This document shows positions 11,963-22,900 of a DNA stretch of 64,000 bases, piece by piece. Each line of letters opens with the position of its first letter. The first letter of the stretch is position 1. The DNA comes from Polytrichum commune (lineage: Eukaryota > Streptophyta > Polytrichopsida > Polytrichales > Polytrichaceae): assembly GCA_950295325.1 (NCBI GenBank), contig OX485808.1, positions 21,408,527 through 21,472,526 of the forward strand. The letters run 5' to 3'. Below the pieces are notes generated by a model. The model did no database searches and was not told where the DNA came from. It saw only the letters and a program-made list of their open reading frames with translations. Made by a program: the position numbers and the translations under genes.

Positions 11963-14741
11963 TCGCGATTTCAATTCTTCCTGCAGGTTGCTGTCAATCA
12001 CTATGTCTGTTCTCAGAGTGGCATCTATGTATGTTCAATTCATGCGGTCTTTTCTCTAAAATTGCTATCTGTTTCGGAACAGAGACAGATCGCGATTAGA
12101 GATTAGGTCTCCGAAGTGCTCCGCGACAATTAGCTACCTAGCCTGACAGCAACCTCATGAACCGGCTCTCAAGATCAGTAACTTAACTCCAGTCTCGGAA
12201 AAGGACTGCAGGTTGTGTGTGTGGACTGCCACAGACTCGCGTCCCCGTGATGGCATTCGCAGTGCAATGATCTATAATTTAATGCGAGGCAGGTTATGGG
12301 GATGTTGTTATTCAGTTTGTGTTTCGTGTTCATCCAACTTCTACTGATCAAGTTTAGACAACGGAACTTTGTGTTGCATTAGCAGATCTACGATTGAAGA
12401 CTAACAAAAATTGGATTGAAAACCGACAAAAAATGGGTTGAAAATTCGGACATGAATCTTTGATTGGTTGTGATTATCGAAGGTGCATGTTTGTTGATTG
12501 TAACATCACATCAGGGATCCACTTCTTATAGATTTCATTGTGGCTGAGTTTTCAGGTGTGCAGGTGTGCTGAGTTTGCAGGTGTGCACTTGAACTCGTAT
12601 CTTATGTCTGTTCTCAGAGTGGCATCTATGCATCATATAGTGTATTACTGTATTGTTGGATACAAGTGCCTCAATCTTCTCTGTTTTCACAGACGGATCA
12701 GAGGTCTAGGCAATTTTTTGCGACTGATAAAGAAAGATTCAAATCGACCACTATGATAGACTTATAAATATTTTAATGAAAAATGTCACTGCTGACCTGC
12801 TGCGCTGTTTTTGCAGGTGCCACTGCCCGCACCCTCACTGGTGATCGGACATCCTCGACACCAGCTGTAGATGCAATTCCTCCCTGACAATCTGCCTTCG
12901 TGTTGGCCGCTCCAAGGGATTGTGCCCAAGCTTCCCATTCGGCTGCTTCGTCATGAAGGTCATTTTCATATGTTACCGGCCAACTGTCATCTCCATCTCT
13001 ACTGCCATCGTCATCTTCCGACTCGTCATCACTAGAAATGTTACATGTTGGCTCAACATTGTTCGTGGGTTGTATTGCATTTTTTTCATGCCTTAGTATT
13101 TGCTCCGTGAATCCACTTGGAATACATTTTCTATTTCCATCAGCAAATAAAACATCATACATTCTAGTATTTGATTGCTCTTCAATGTAGCTCCTTTGCA
13201 CCACGCCTAATATCCACTCTAAATCTTGTTCTTCCTCTCCCAATTGTACTGACTCACTCACAACATACCTTGGAACTCTCACTGCTACTTCATGGTCTTG
13301 TACTACAAGCTCTGTAAATCTAAAGTCTTTCAAACCACTTTGGGAGTACACGTCCCGTTGTCCCTTTGGACTTGGTTGCAAATCCACTACTTCCGTTGCC
13401 TTCCTCTTCAGGTCTTGATCGTTTCTTGGTGCAGATGCCTTGTCCGCCGTCATGATGCTCCCCTTCTTCGCAACAATCCTCAATCTTTCCCCCGCTCGCT
13501 TCCTTCCCTCTAACCATCCTTTTGTGTATGTGACTTGTGTGGTCGTTGTTATCTTTGATGTGCACCTCCTTACTGCTAACTTGGGCGCCTTCCGACTTAG
13601 ATTCACCTCCCTTGGCAATTGCAGATCGCTCCATTGAAGCCCCAATGTGTGGGCTCCTCTTCTCTCCAATGCCTTGAGAATTATCTGTTGCCATGTCTCT
13701 TTGTTCCTCTCCATGGTCTGGCCACACCTCTTTCCTCAAGGTGTCTCTCACGGCCTCCGAAAATCCATGCACATGTCTCTCCTTCCACCCTAAAATGTGA
13801 GCTACTTGTTGATAGTACCTAGATCTAAACGCTCTATTCTTTGGTATAGTGCCGATCTCTCGCCACTTCTTTGGCTTGGGCAACTTTGCAAGATAGTTTG
13901 AATCCAATGCTGCTAGAATAACTCTCTCTTGTTGTACACTTGCACCTTGCAACCTTACCCAATTTCGAACTATGTCTACTGGTCCTCCGATGTAGCAAAG
14001 AGAGATAGGAGGGTTTGGAATGTCGTCCATTGTGACAAATTTGTATGACAATGAAGACCTGTGAATTGGAATTTGAATGGTTCAAACATATATACACGCT
14101 TTTTGCATTCAACCCATCACTAACCGTTATCTTGCATAATGTTGGTGTTCTTTATGAAATTCCTTACTGATTTGTTAGTTGAACCACTTTGCAACGTTGT
14201 GTTGGTATAAATTTTTCCATTTTTTCTCATTTCAATCCGTTGTGAGCACCGCCATTTTCATGTCTTCATGTTGTGAAAGCAATAGAGGCGGTTGGAAGTG
14301 ATGAGGTTCCCGCCACACCTTGCCACAGTGGCTACAGTGCACTTTTTTTTTCATTTAGGAGGTTGCAAGCATGGAGTGATCTCATTGGTTACAAATTCAT
14401 GATTTACTGCGCCAAACGAAGCGCCATTTTCTCCAATCAAGGGCCCATTACTTTCCACTTTACCAAGAGCCAAACCTATTGCCCCCACAATTTTTTTTTT
14501 GCTTGACCGCTCAATGGATGGGAAATTCTCATTGGTTCTCCAATGCTGCCCTTTTCTACTAGTAGGACATATATGCCTTTGCGACCCTCTCTAAAATCAA
14601 ATATTTAATCTTTTTGGTCAAAAATGCCTCAATCCAAAAGTTGCCCTTTCATACTGCCCGCCAAAAAAAATTTCGCGGTCAAAGGAATTTAACTGCCCAC
14701 ACACAAACGAGCCAAAATTTTTGGTCGACCATATATGGTCG

Positions 14742-14757
14742 CTCGGGCAGTTAGGGG
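14742..14757 (-). repeat. Right terminal inverted repeat of the piggyBac element
   Basis: Reads CTCGGGCAGTTAGGGG directly before TTAA. It is the inverted partner of the left end at 8381-8396. Confidence 0.92.
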
Positions 14758-14761
14758 TTAA

Positions 14762-14995
14762 TGGTTAAACACGCTCCCACACAATTGCCTTGCGGCCACC
14801 CTTAATTCTAACTATACTAAAAGTCCTAACTACTTTCCCATGGCTAATTAAGGTTTTAGGGAATCTAATGTGATAGATGCTAGAATATGTTTGTGCCTTA
14901 TTGATTAGTTCCAACTTCGAGTAGCCTCTTAGCTTAATTAAATGTAAATGGTTTACCCAACCAGGTAACCTTTTAATTTAACTAGCCTACAACTT
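14762..14995. other. Spacer right of the piggyBac insertion
   Basis: Short AT-rich flank between the right TTAA and the tandem array. No gene is seen. Confidence 0.5.
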
Positions 14996-15310
14996 CGGCG
15001 CTCTAGGGGCCTTAAGCCAGACTTCAGTGCTTCAAGGGCTTAGCCCAGCCTCGGCGCTCTAGGGGCCTTAAGCCAGACTTCAGTGCTTCAAGGGCTTAGC
15101 CCAGCCTCGGCGCTCCAGGGGCCTTAAGCTAGACTTCGGTGCTGCAAGGGCTTAGCCCAGCCTCGGCGCTCCAGGGCCTTAAGCCAGACTTCGGTGCTGC
15201 AAGGGCTTAGCCCAGTCTCGGTGATCCAGGGGCCTTAAGCCAAACTTCGGTGCTGCAAGGGCTTAGCCCAGTCTCGGTGATTCAGGGGCCTTAGCCCAGA
15301 CCTCAGTAAC
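14996..15310. repeat. 56-bp tandem repeat, about 5.5 copies
   Basis: The unit begins CGGCGCTCTAGGGGCCTTAA and is repeated from 14996 with a 55-56-bp period. Each unit splits into two alignable ~28-bp halves (one with GGGGCCTTAAGCCAGAC, the other with AAGGGCTTAGCCCAG), so the array is a dimerised shorter repeat. The earliest copies are nearly identical and later ones drift (CGGTGATC in place of CGGCGCTC). The half-unit contains the small palindrome GGGCTTAGCCC. It is GC-richer than its surroundings and has no open frame of note. Confidence 0.9.
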
Positions 15311-15918
15311 CCAGAAGCTTAATCAAGCCGAACTAAAATTTACCACAATCCACCTAATCACCTAATTAGTCAAAGGCCCACATGCGAGCCTTTCAACTAC
15401 ACACTAAATGTAATCCTCTCAAGATGCTTAATCGGACAATGGATAACTCTTTTATTCTTTGTCTAATAAACTAACTAATTAACTAACAACATTAACTAAT
15501 CTACACACGTGGCTCCAAGCTCTAAGAGCTCACCTCCTTGAGAGGACGAGAGAGAGAGCTTAATTCCTTCACTTCACTAAAAACTAATCAACCCACACAC
15601 GTGGCTCAAGCTCTTAAGAGCTCGCTCTCTTGAGAGCACTTGATAGAGAGAGAGGTAAAATGAGAGAAAAACACCTTAAGTAGCAAAGAGAGAGAGAGGG
15701 AGAGAGGGGGAGAGAGGTGAGGATAGGGTGAGAGGATTAGCACCTCCAATCAGAATCCCTTAACCTTCTCCTCCAAAGTAGGGACTAATCCCCATCCACC
15801 AAGCTTCCTCTTTCCTAAACCAACAAGGTGGATCCAAAAGTGGGCATTTAACCCGCGGAGCTCACCTTGCCTCACCTTACCCCTTACTCACATAATCAAG
15901 GCATTCTCTTATTGAAAT
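15311..15918. repeat. Direct repeat and GA-rich microsatellite region
   Basis: Two copies of a ~95-bp segment with CACACGTGGCTC and AAGAGCTC words start near 15504 and 15597. GA-rich runs follow from about 15640 to 15722. The last eight bases (15911-15918) are the left target duplication of the next element. No gene is seen. Confidence 0.6.
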
Positions 15919-16329
15919 CACGGGGGGATCACTCCATTGTCAAGTTGAACACCACGTGCGACCAAAAAAAATCTTCTTTTGGTAAGTTGCACCACCAAAA
16001 TGGGTCAAAATTTTATCAAATTTTTTTCATGAGTAGATATACATAGTACCTATGACATAGTTAAAAGTGGTAACTAAATTTGATGATTTGTTTTTTTCAT
16101 AAAACATACCGTTTCTAACTAGAATGACACAGAATTGAACTAAAACAATTACTAAAAAAAATAAAGATGACTAAAAATTTCAAAAAATATATACAAAAGA
16201 TACTATCAATGGTTATGTATATGTAGAAAAAATATCATAAATTTTAAAATTATATATGGCATGTAATATAGGGGTAGCAAACTTTGTCCGCACGTGGTGT
16301 CAACTTGACAATGAAGTGACCTCCCCGTG
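15919..16329. mobile_element. 411-bp MITE with long inverted ends and 8-bp target duplication
   Basis: It is flanked on both sides by ATTGAAAT (15911-15918 and 16330-16337). The ends begin CACGGGG and are inverted copies over about 40 bp, including CATTGTCAAGTT and CACCACGTGCG, with a few substitutions and a one-base gap. The interior is AT-rich and non-coding. The 8-bp duplication suits a non-autonomous hAT-type element. Confidence 0.88.
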
Positions 16330-16337
16330 ATTGAAAT

Positions 16338-16560
16338 CAAACCTTGAAATAACCACACAACACATTCTAATGCCTAAACTTAAATTCACACCACACTTCA
16401 CTATTTTTATGTTTTGTGAATAATCATAACACCTCAAAGTCAAACTAAAATTGGTTTCGAAGAGTTAATCACCACATGTGGGCACCATTTTGGGCTCACA
16501 CACACTATGACAGTGGAGGCAAAAATGACACCTTGAACCCTCAATTTATAGAGGATGGGG
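16338..16560. other. Spacer, no gene seen
   Basis: Non-coding sequence between the MITE and the second G-rich tract. Confidence 0.5.
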
Positions 16561-16635
16561 GCAGACGGGGGGGGGGGGGGGGGGGTGGGAACGGGGCGGG
16601 AACAGGGGCGGACGGGGGGGCGGACGGGGGCTAGT
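16561..16635. repeat. G-rich tract
   Basis: A G homopolymer of about 19 bases near 16569-16587 is followed by GGGGCGGAC and GGAACGGGG words. Its composition matches the tract at 985-1262 and it has strong G-quadruplex potential. Homopolymer length may be inaccurate. Confidence 0.75.
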
Positions 16636-16780
16636 AATTTTTTCCCCACTTTACCTCTACTTTGCTGACATGTCATCACACGTGGATATCTTACATCCTA
16701 CGTGTCCAAAATGGGGTAATGTAATTACACACAGAATTCAGTAAAATTCAAGTCCGTCAGGATAAAGACAGCATCCACCA

Positions 16781-16820
16781 TAATGTCGTGACGGATACGT
16801 GTCGTGATAGCACGACATTA
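16781..16820. repeat. Perfect 10-bp inverted repeat
   Basis: TAATGTCGTG at 16781-16790 and CACGACATTA at 16811-16820 form a perfect inverted pair around a 20-bp spacer. Related GTCGTGA and CGTCACGACA words occur within and just after it. No gene is adjacent. Confidence 0.7.
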
Positions 16821-19358
16821 CGCCGAGATTAGCCTCCGTCACGACACAATAGACAACCCTGATCCGGGCCTTCAATCCTTGGACCTCGTTCACGTGTTCA
16901 AGGCGGATCAAGTCTAATTCCCGTTCCTATTTTGACTTGCATTTCGCCAATCTCGGCCCTCAATGCCTCCACCACGTCATTGTCGGCAACTACTAATGGT
17001 GGTGTTGGAACCTCTGATCTCATCTCCACATCAACTGGCAAAGATGGTGGACAAACCAATCATGATTCATATTGTAGTGTCATGTGAATTCTTTGTCACA
17101 TGGCAAGTGGTTCAATAGGAACCCCTAACACCTCATTTGCATCGTTGAGGTCTATGCGGTTGGAGGGTGGACTTCCTAGAGGTTGGTGACATGTGATCGG
17201 AAGGAAATCGAAATAAGCTTGGATCATCGAAGGGATCATTGGAGGTTGCCTTGCCAATGGGATTGGTCGGCCAACATTTTGGCCTAGCATGGAACTAGGT
17301 ACGACCCTACTTTGGCGCGTTGCCCTCAAATCTATGTTGGTACGTGGCATGGTTAACCAATCAATATGTAAGCCCAAAATGAACTCAGCATACGCCATTT
17401 AGTACAACCACATGAGTTTATTATAGCTCAGGTGACTTTATTGTGTGCACTGCTCTTTCCAATAGATGATGTCATTTACCTTACCATGACTGGTAGCCTG
17501 ACATTATCCTTTGAGTATATCATCCAACTAGATACTTATTAGGTCAGGGAATAAACTAAGTGGCTAATTCACTCTTGACCTCTCTGCTAATACTCCACTT
17601 ATTGGTACCCAATAATACCTTATTTGTAAAACTTTGTATTTTGAGTAGCTTTTGTTGCTCACTCTATGCTTTATCCTATTGTCACGATCCTTCCAATATT
17701 GCTCACCTTCAAAATGATTGTGCTACCGGTCCACATACCATTACTTCACCAAACTTGTATCCATCATGATTAACTACCATCACATTTATCCTCAAGTCGA
17801 ACTTCCTTATACTATGACTATTCAACATCCTCAAGTTCTTCTTGCCTCCTCATACGTTTCCAGCTCTCTTAGTCGTATACCACTATCTACCATGTTCCAA
17901 GTAATCCATACCTTAATACACCTCAATTCATGCTTGCTGAATACAAATTTGAAGGAACACTCAATCCTATCATTCGACACACACCATCAAGATAGATCTC
18001 CTCATTATTACTATAGAATTCTTCTCTACTATCCATACTTGGAAAACAACTTCAACACACACTCATTCCAAGAGATAACCTAGTATATATTCTTCATTTA
18101 AAAACTGGTCCCAGAAAAATTGTTCCTCTTCACCTTAAATCCCACGCAAGTCCCAACCTAATCCTACTTTCTATCCTCACCAATACATAAAATTATGTTC
18201 CCTTTTTAATGGAACCTTCTATCATATCCTTACCTAATCCTCTTTTTTAATCCTGATCTACTTATTTTTTCCCTTCTCTTACCATTGGTAAAAATACGAC
18301 AATTTTGACCGTTAATAGGGTCCAAATTTTATTTTAAGCTAGTTCCCACCGTCCAAGTCTTACCCACAATAGGTACTAGGTATGAATGCCATGTATGTTA
18401 GTCCTGACTTACATGATCTCATTGTTAGCCAATGCATTCTAATTTCCACTTTTACTCCTCTACAAGGAGAGTAGGCTCTTCTCGCCAATTAGAGTAATGA
18501 TTCTCGTGATGACATTTGAAGATGCAATTTTCTAGTCTTATTTTAGACAATGTTTTGGGTGATTCTCAAATGTTCACCAAGATCCCGTTTCATTTGTATT
18601 AAATTAGTGACCACCATGAGGTGAATTGGACTCTTGGGAGAAAGTTGACCCAAAGTTGGTAACAATGAATTCTTGGAGCGTTGATTGTGATTAACCTTGT
18701 CACTTGTATGTGTTTGGGTTTCAAATCATCGCTTTGGTTACACTAGGTATTCGACTAGAGAGAGAAGATGGGCTCCACCCGACAAACTCCAAATACATTC
18801 CACATTGTTTTTGCCCACCGATGATTGAGAGATGGGTTCAGTCAAAAGTCGGGCGCGGGAAACAAAACTGTAATTGACATGCCAGATCTCGTCGATACCA
18901 GTTACAGGACAGTACAATATTTAAGTTCCATCCAAATCTAATCATTCTGAGTGATTAGCTATAATTAACTCCCACTAAACCTTGGGTAATTGCTGATTTT
19001 GACAGAATTACAATGATCTGTAATTAGTACAGTGAGTATGTTCCATCACTTAAGATTCTGTGCAGGAATTGAATGGCATAAGCAACCAACCAGCTCAGCC
19101 TCAAAGCACTTCATGTGATTGTTCGGCGGCTTTTTCCTTCAAGTACAAATTTCGTCTTAGGTCAAATCTAGATACCTAAAAGTTACCTAAACTCTGCTCT
19201 AACCTCAGCCTGGGCCTCATACACTGTGTCTCACTGCAGAGCGCAATTCGGCGGAGAGCACTCTCTTGCAGGTTTTTGTGCAGAAGGGTGAATTTTGATT
19301 GCCACAAAACACCAGCTCACAGGCCTCAAAGCACTCCAAGTTATTTGTTCAGCTCCTT
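16821..19358. other. Long stretch without a recognised gene
   Basis: A 100-codon - strand frame (17096-17398) has no motif I recognise and is proline-rich. The 17.5-18.3 kb part is C- and T-rich on the + strand. The last ~400 bases may include 3' leader sequence of the DUF688-like gene, since a probable 3'UTR exon would begin near 19370 on the - strand. Confidence 0.45.
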
Positions 19359-19956
19359 GGTGGCAATTATCTGGAGAACTGCAAGGGTCAGCATCTTTGG
19401 TAATCTAGTTTAGAGCTGCTAAAACATTATTGAGAATATTAGTTTGAAGTTGTTTATGTATCTTAAGACTAAAGATTTTAAAGATATTCTAATTTTCTTA
19501 GAATTTGGAAAAAAATAAATGACTTAGCAGAGGGTGTAGATAGGTAGTCTGCTTCAGAAAAATTGCTTCTAATTAGTCTAAAAGGATGTTTGAAGGAAAA
19601 AAAAAAAACTCAAATTCAGACCCAAACCAGAGCATTGGATTCCTGTAAATGCCCTCTTTCCGAGCAAATTGCCTCTGTTTGTAAAGTAACAAGAACATGA
19701 AGTATCTAGGATTCTCTGAAGGTGAAACACCTCTGCCCAATATCTAGGATTCTAGTAGATGTACCACTTCCACTAGTTGCACCATCTACCATTTTCCTAG
19801 ACATTGGGAGAGAGGTAGATGCACTTCTTGTTAAAAAGTCAACAATTGATTAAAAGCATTACCTAGAAGTGCTTTTAAAGGGAATGCCAAAACAAATGGT
19901 ACAAAATACATCATAAAATGAATGTTACAGCTGTTCCAAAGGGAAGAGTTGCTACC
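19359..19956 (-). mobile_element. MITE copy C: probable 3'UTR intron of the DUF688-like gene
   Basis: Member of the GGTGGCAACT family. Read on the - strand it begins GGTAGCAACTCTTCCC just after the stop codon and ends CAG then ATAATTGCCACC. That gives a usable donor (GAG, then GTAGCA) and acceptor (CTCCAG, then ATAATTGCC), so it could be removed as an intron after the stop. Flanking 10-mers TCAGCTCCTT (19349-19358) and TCAGGACCTT (19957-19966) match at 8 positions and may be a decayed target duplication; the right one overlaps the stop codon. The interior aligns with the other copies. Confidence 0.65.
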
Positions 19957-19965
19957 TCAGGACCT

Positions 19966-22900
19966 TCAGCGGCTCTTCCAAGTAAGGGGACGAGCAGACT
20001 TGGTGGAAGCAGGATATCCAATTCCCTTCGCCTTTGACTCCCACTGAGCCACCAAGCTCATCACTGACTTTGGTGGGGCAGCCGCTGATTTCAAGCTAGT
20101 GGAGGATGTAGTTTCCGTTGCGAATATATCTGGAGTATTAGGATGCTTTGCGTGTATACTAACATTGCCTGTGCCCGACATTGGTCTATGTGGAGCAGCA
20201 TTCTGTGTCATTTGGTCCTGATGATGTTTCCGTACTTGGGAACTATTTCTCAAAGATGCCGAAATTTGTGTGACATCGTCCTTAAGGGTGGCAACTATCT
20301 GTAGCACCAATAAGAACTCCACATCTTTAGAACTGGGTTTGGAGCTGCTTCAACATTTTAAAGAAGCATCATGATTTTGAAGTTGCTTTCATATTTCAAC
20401 CATTTTTAAGATTACAAATTTTAAGAAATTTCTATAACTCTTCTTTATAGTGAATATACATGCGTACTAAACTCGGAGTCTGGATGGCAACCCATGCTTT
20501 AGGAAAACTGCTTCTAATGAGTTTTAGAAACAACATTTGAAAGTGCAAACCTTTTCTAATTCAGACAAAATTAATGCTATCCTCTTTCTAAGCATGTTGC
20601 TCCTTTTTGTGAAAATTTCATAATTCATCAGTTCATTAGAAGCCCATTAAAAGTGATTTAGAAATGATTACTGTTCTCAAAGGGAGAGTTGCCTACCCGG
20701 GCGTCATCCACCGCAAAAGAGCTCCTAGGTGACTCATACGTCTGCTCATGCTGGAGCTTGAACTTCACCAAGGGAGAAGATTTTATTGTCTCCTGTGACA
20801 CAACCCATGACGTTACAACTTTCGGCGGAGTAGAAATCATGGAGTCGAACAAATTATTATTATTATTGACATCTGATGCTGTTGATTTGAGGGAACACCG
20901 GCCTGAAATGACGTCCACCTCCTCGATGGATGTGCTGTAACTTTGGTCTGATGGTTTTTCATCTCTAAGGTTGGAAAGCACAGCTGGAGACTTGAACCAC
21001 ATGGATGGAGCCTTCAGCACTTGACCCATCCAGCTTGATGCTCCAGCTTGGGGGCAGCAATTATCTGTAATATTAATACCAGCCATTACTTTGTTAAGCT
21101 AATGTAACATGTGCTCCCATACGTGGCCCACAAAATAAACCATATAGATTGGTGCTCGAATCACTTAGCACAAAGTCTAATATTCTCACATTTTCGATTG
21201 AATCTATAGATAGAGGGGATTGGAGTGGTTTCTGTGAAGTGCATGGATGTCCTTACAGAGGAGTTCTAGAGCTCATTACCTGTCCATGATGAACTTCAGG
21301 GCCCTTGGGTTAGAAGGGGAGACATCCTACAAACACATGATGATTTTTGCTATAGCATTATAAAGTACCTAAGAAATGCTTATTTATAATTAGAAAATGT
21401 CGATTTACTAGGTTGTCCCTCCTTATATTGGTTTTGAAATCAGAAAAGGTAGATTTACTGGGTTGTCCCTCTAGGTTATGTTTTGAACCTCATGTTTTTA
21501 AACCTCATATGGAGCTGGTAAACCATTTTCAAGAAGCGCTATTAATGGAGCTTTCAATTTTGTATTCTAAGCATCCAAGTGAAGAGTCAAGACTACAAAT
21601 CCTCAGAAATTTTAATCAACTTCCTTAGAAGTGAAACTGATTACCTAGGGGGTCCTGGATGGTGCCAACCCATACTGCTTCTAGAATTGCTTCCAGAAAC
21701 AATATTTGAAAGTGTAAAGCTTTTCCAATTTATACACAAATGATAATCTCAATGGGTTCCTTATCTCAGTGCCTGCCATCTTTCCCTAGCATGTTGCTCC
21801 TCTGTATGACATAACAAACCATAGATCAATTCAATAGAAACACTACTATAATAATTTTAGAAACAATTACTGTTCTAGAGGGGAGAGTTTATGATGTCAC
21901 CTGCATTTTGATCCCCCGCATGCACAGCTGGTGGCAGAACGACCGGTTCCTTGATCTGTTCCGGAGGATAAATTGGTTGCTGATGATGATTCTCCAGTTT
22001 CAGTGGATCTTCCTGAGAAGGCACGGAGTTGTTGCGAAATTCTGATGTCAAGCTCCGTAGTTTCGAGGGTGAGTATAATCTGCTACTGGACATCCTACTG
22101 GAGGAATTTGGGGAAATTAGGTCACCCCCACCACCCAGAGCATGAGAGGAGTCCTTAGGTGACGAAGAATTGCTTCCTGCAGGAGAGATTCGGGGGGAGG
22201 TGGTTCGAACAGATTTGGAGAGTTTCCTTGCTTCACCTTGTACAACTCCAGGATCTCCTGCTGTGGGCTTAATCTTATTAGCATGAGGTGTCTGTGAAGA
22301 TTCGTCATTGAGTTTGGTTGGTAAGGTAATTCGTTGCTCAACCTTGCTGCTGCTCCGCAGCATAGATCTTCGTGAAAGCTCGGAATGGCCATGATTCGAC
22401 CTAATTGTTGGCGACGTCAAGGACTTCTCGGAGACTGAGTACCTTTGATTGAGCTGCTGCACCTTGCTGCTTGGATCTGACATAGCCTCTGAATCTTGAT
22501 GGAGTAATTCTTTGGTGGTGGAATTGCTACCTCTTGCAAACACCACATCAGGTGTAAAATTACCATCCTGGTGCTCCCTCTCGGCGGATCTCCACGTTGT
22601 CAATGGATCCTTGGAATTTGCAGAGTTGCAGAAGAAAGAAACCTTTGATGTAGTCCGTTGATGTGGAAACAGCTCAGCTTCCTGAGCTTGTTGTTGCGAC
22701 AGCTTCAATAATGTTGGTGAAGAAGATGACTCCTCGGTGTGATTGGAAAGTAGGATGGGGTTAAGGTTTGATGAAGATGATCCAGAGTAGTTTCTTCTTG
22801 CACTCAAAGAGTGTGGCGATGCAATTTCCTTAAGTTGACTTGAAGAATTCGATCCATCCAGTGTCTCAGTAACGAGTTCCTCGTTACCGTCTGAGGGGCA

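Larger units (their letters stand above)
9545..14030 (-). pseudogene. piggyBac transposase gene, three exons, with frame breaks
   Basis: DDE_Tnp_1_7-type transposase inside the piggyBac element. Proposed exons are 14030-12797, 11808-11583 and 11195-9545; splice dinucleotides and reading phase agree at both joins. Exon 1 encodes a helical N-terminal part, a charged low-complexity linker and a Tudor/chromo-like module with DLEWILGVV and MYDVLFADG. Exon 3 encodes the catalytic part with three conserved Asp contexts, VTVDEMM, VVMDNFF and RGVDVADQLR, and ends in a Cys/His-rich finger (VCCECRIRC, CPCC, then HIGEC). The frame breaks at the T4 run 10491-10494 (A run on the coding strand), where one missing base converts a normal MPK.P.KWG-type sequence to a wrong frame that re-enters downstream. 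A second frame change lies between 13714 and 13320. No stop interrupts the catalytic part otherwise. A homopolymer sequencing error at 10491 remains possible. Confidence 0.85.
8381..14757 (-). mobile_element. Complete piggyBac-superfamily DNA transposon (6377 bp)
   Basis: The element is bounded by TTAA on both sides (8377-8380 and 14758-14761), the exact target duplication of piggyBac elements. Its ends are inverted copies: CCCCTAAATGCCCGAG at the left and, on the other strand, CCCCTAACTGCCCGAG at the right (15 of 16 matching). Just inside each end lies a short palindrome (TCCATGGA on the left, ACCATATATGGT on the right). Extra TGCCC-type words occur near 14650-14695. Between the ends is one - strand transposase gene. 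The ends, target duplication and gene together make this one of the most certain calls in the window. The element is non-functional as read because the gene has frame breaks. Confidence 0.93.

Noticed and set aside
14996-15310. CRISPR-like array
   Set aside because: The repeats are directly adjacent with no unique spacers, and this is plant nuclear DNA.
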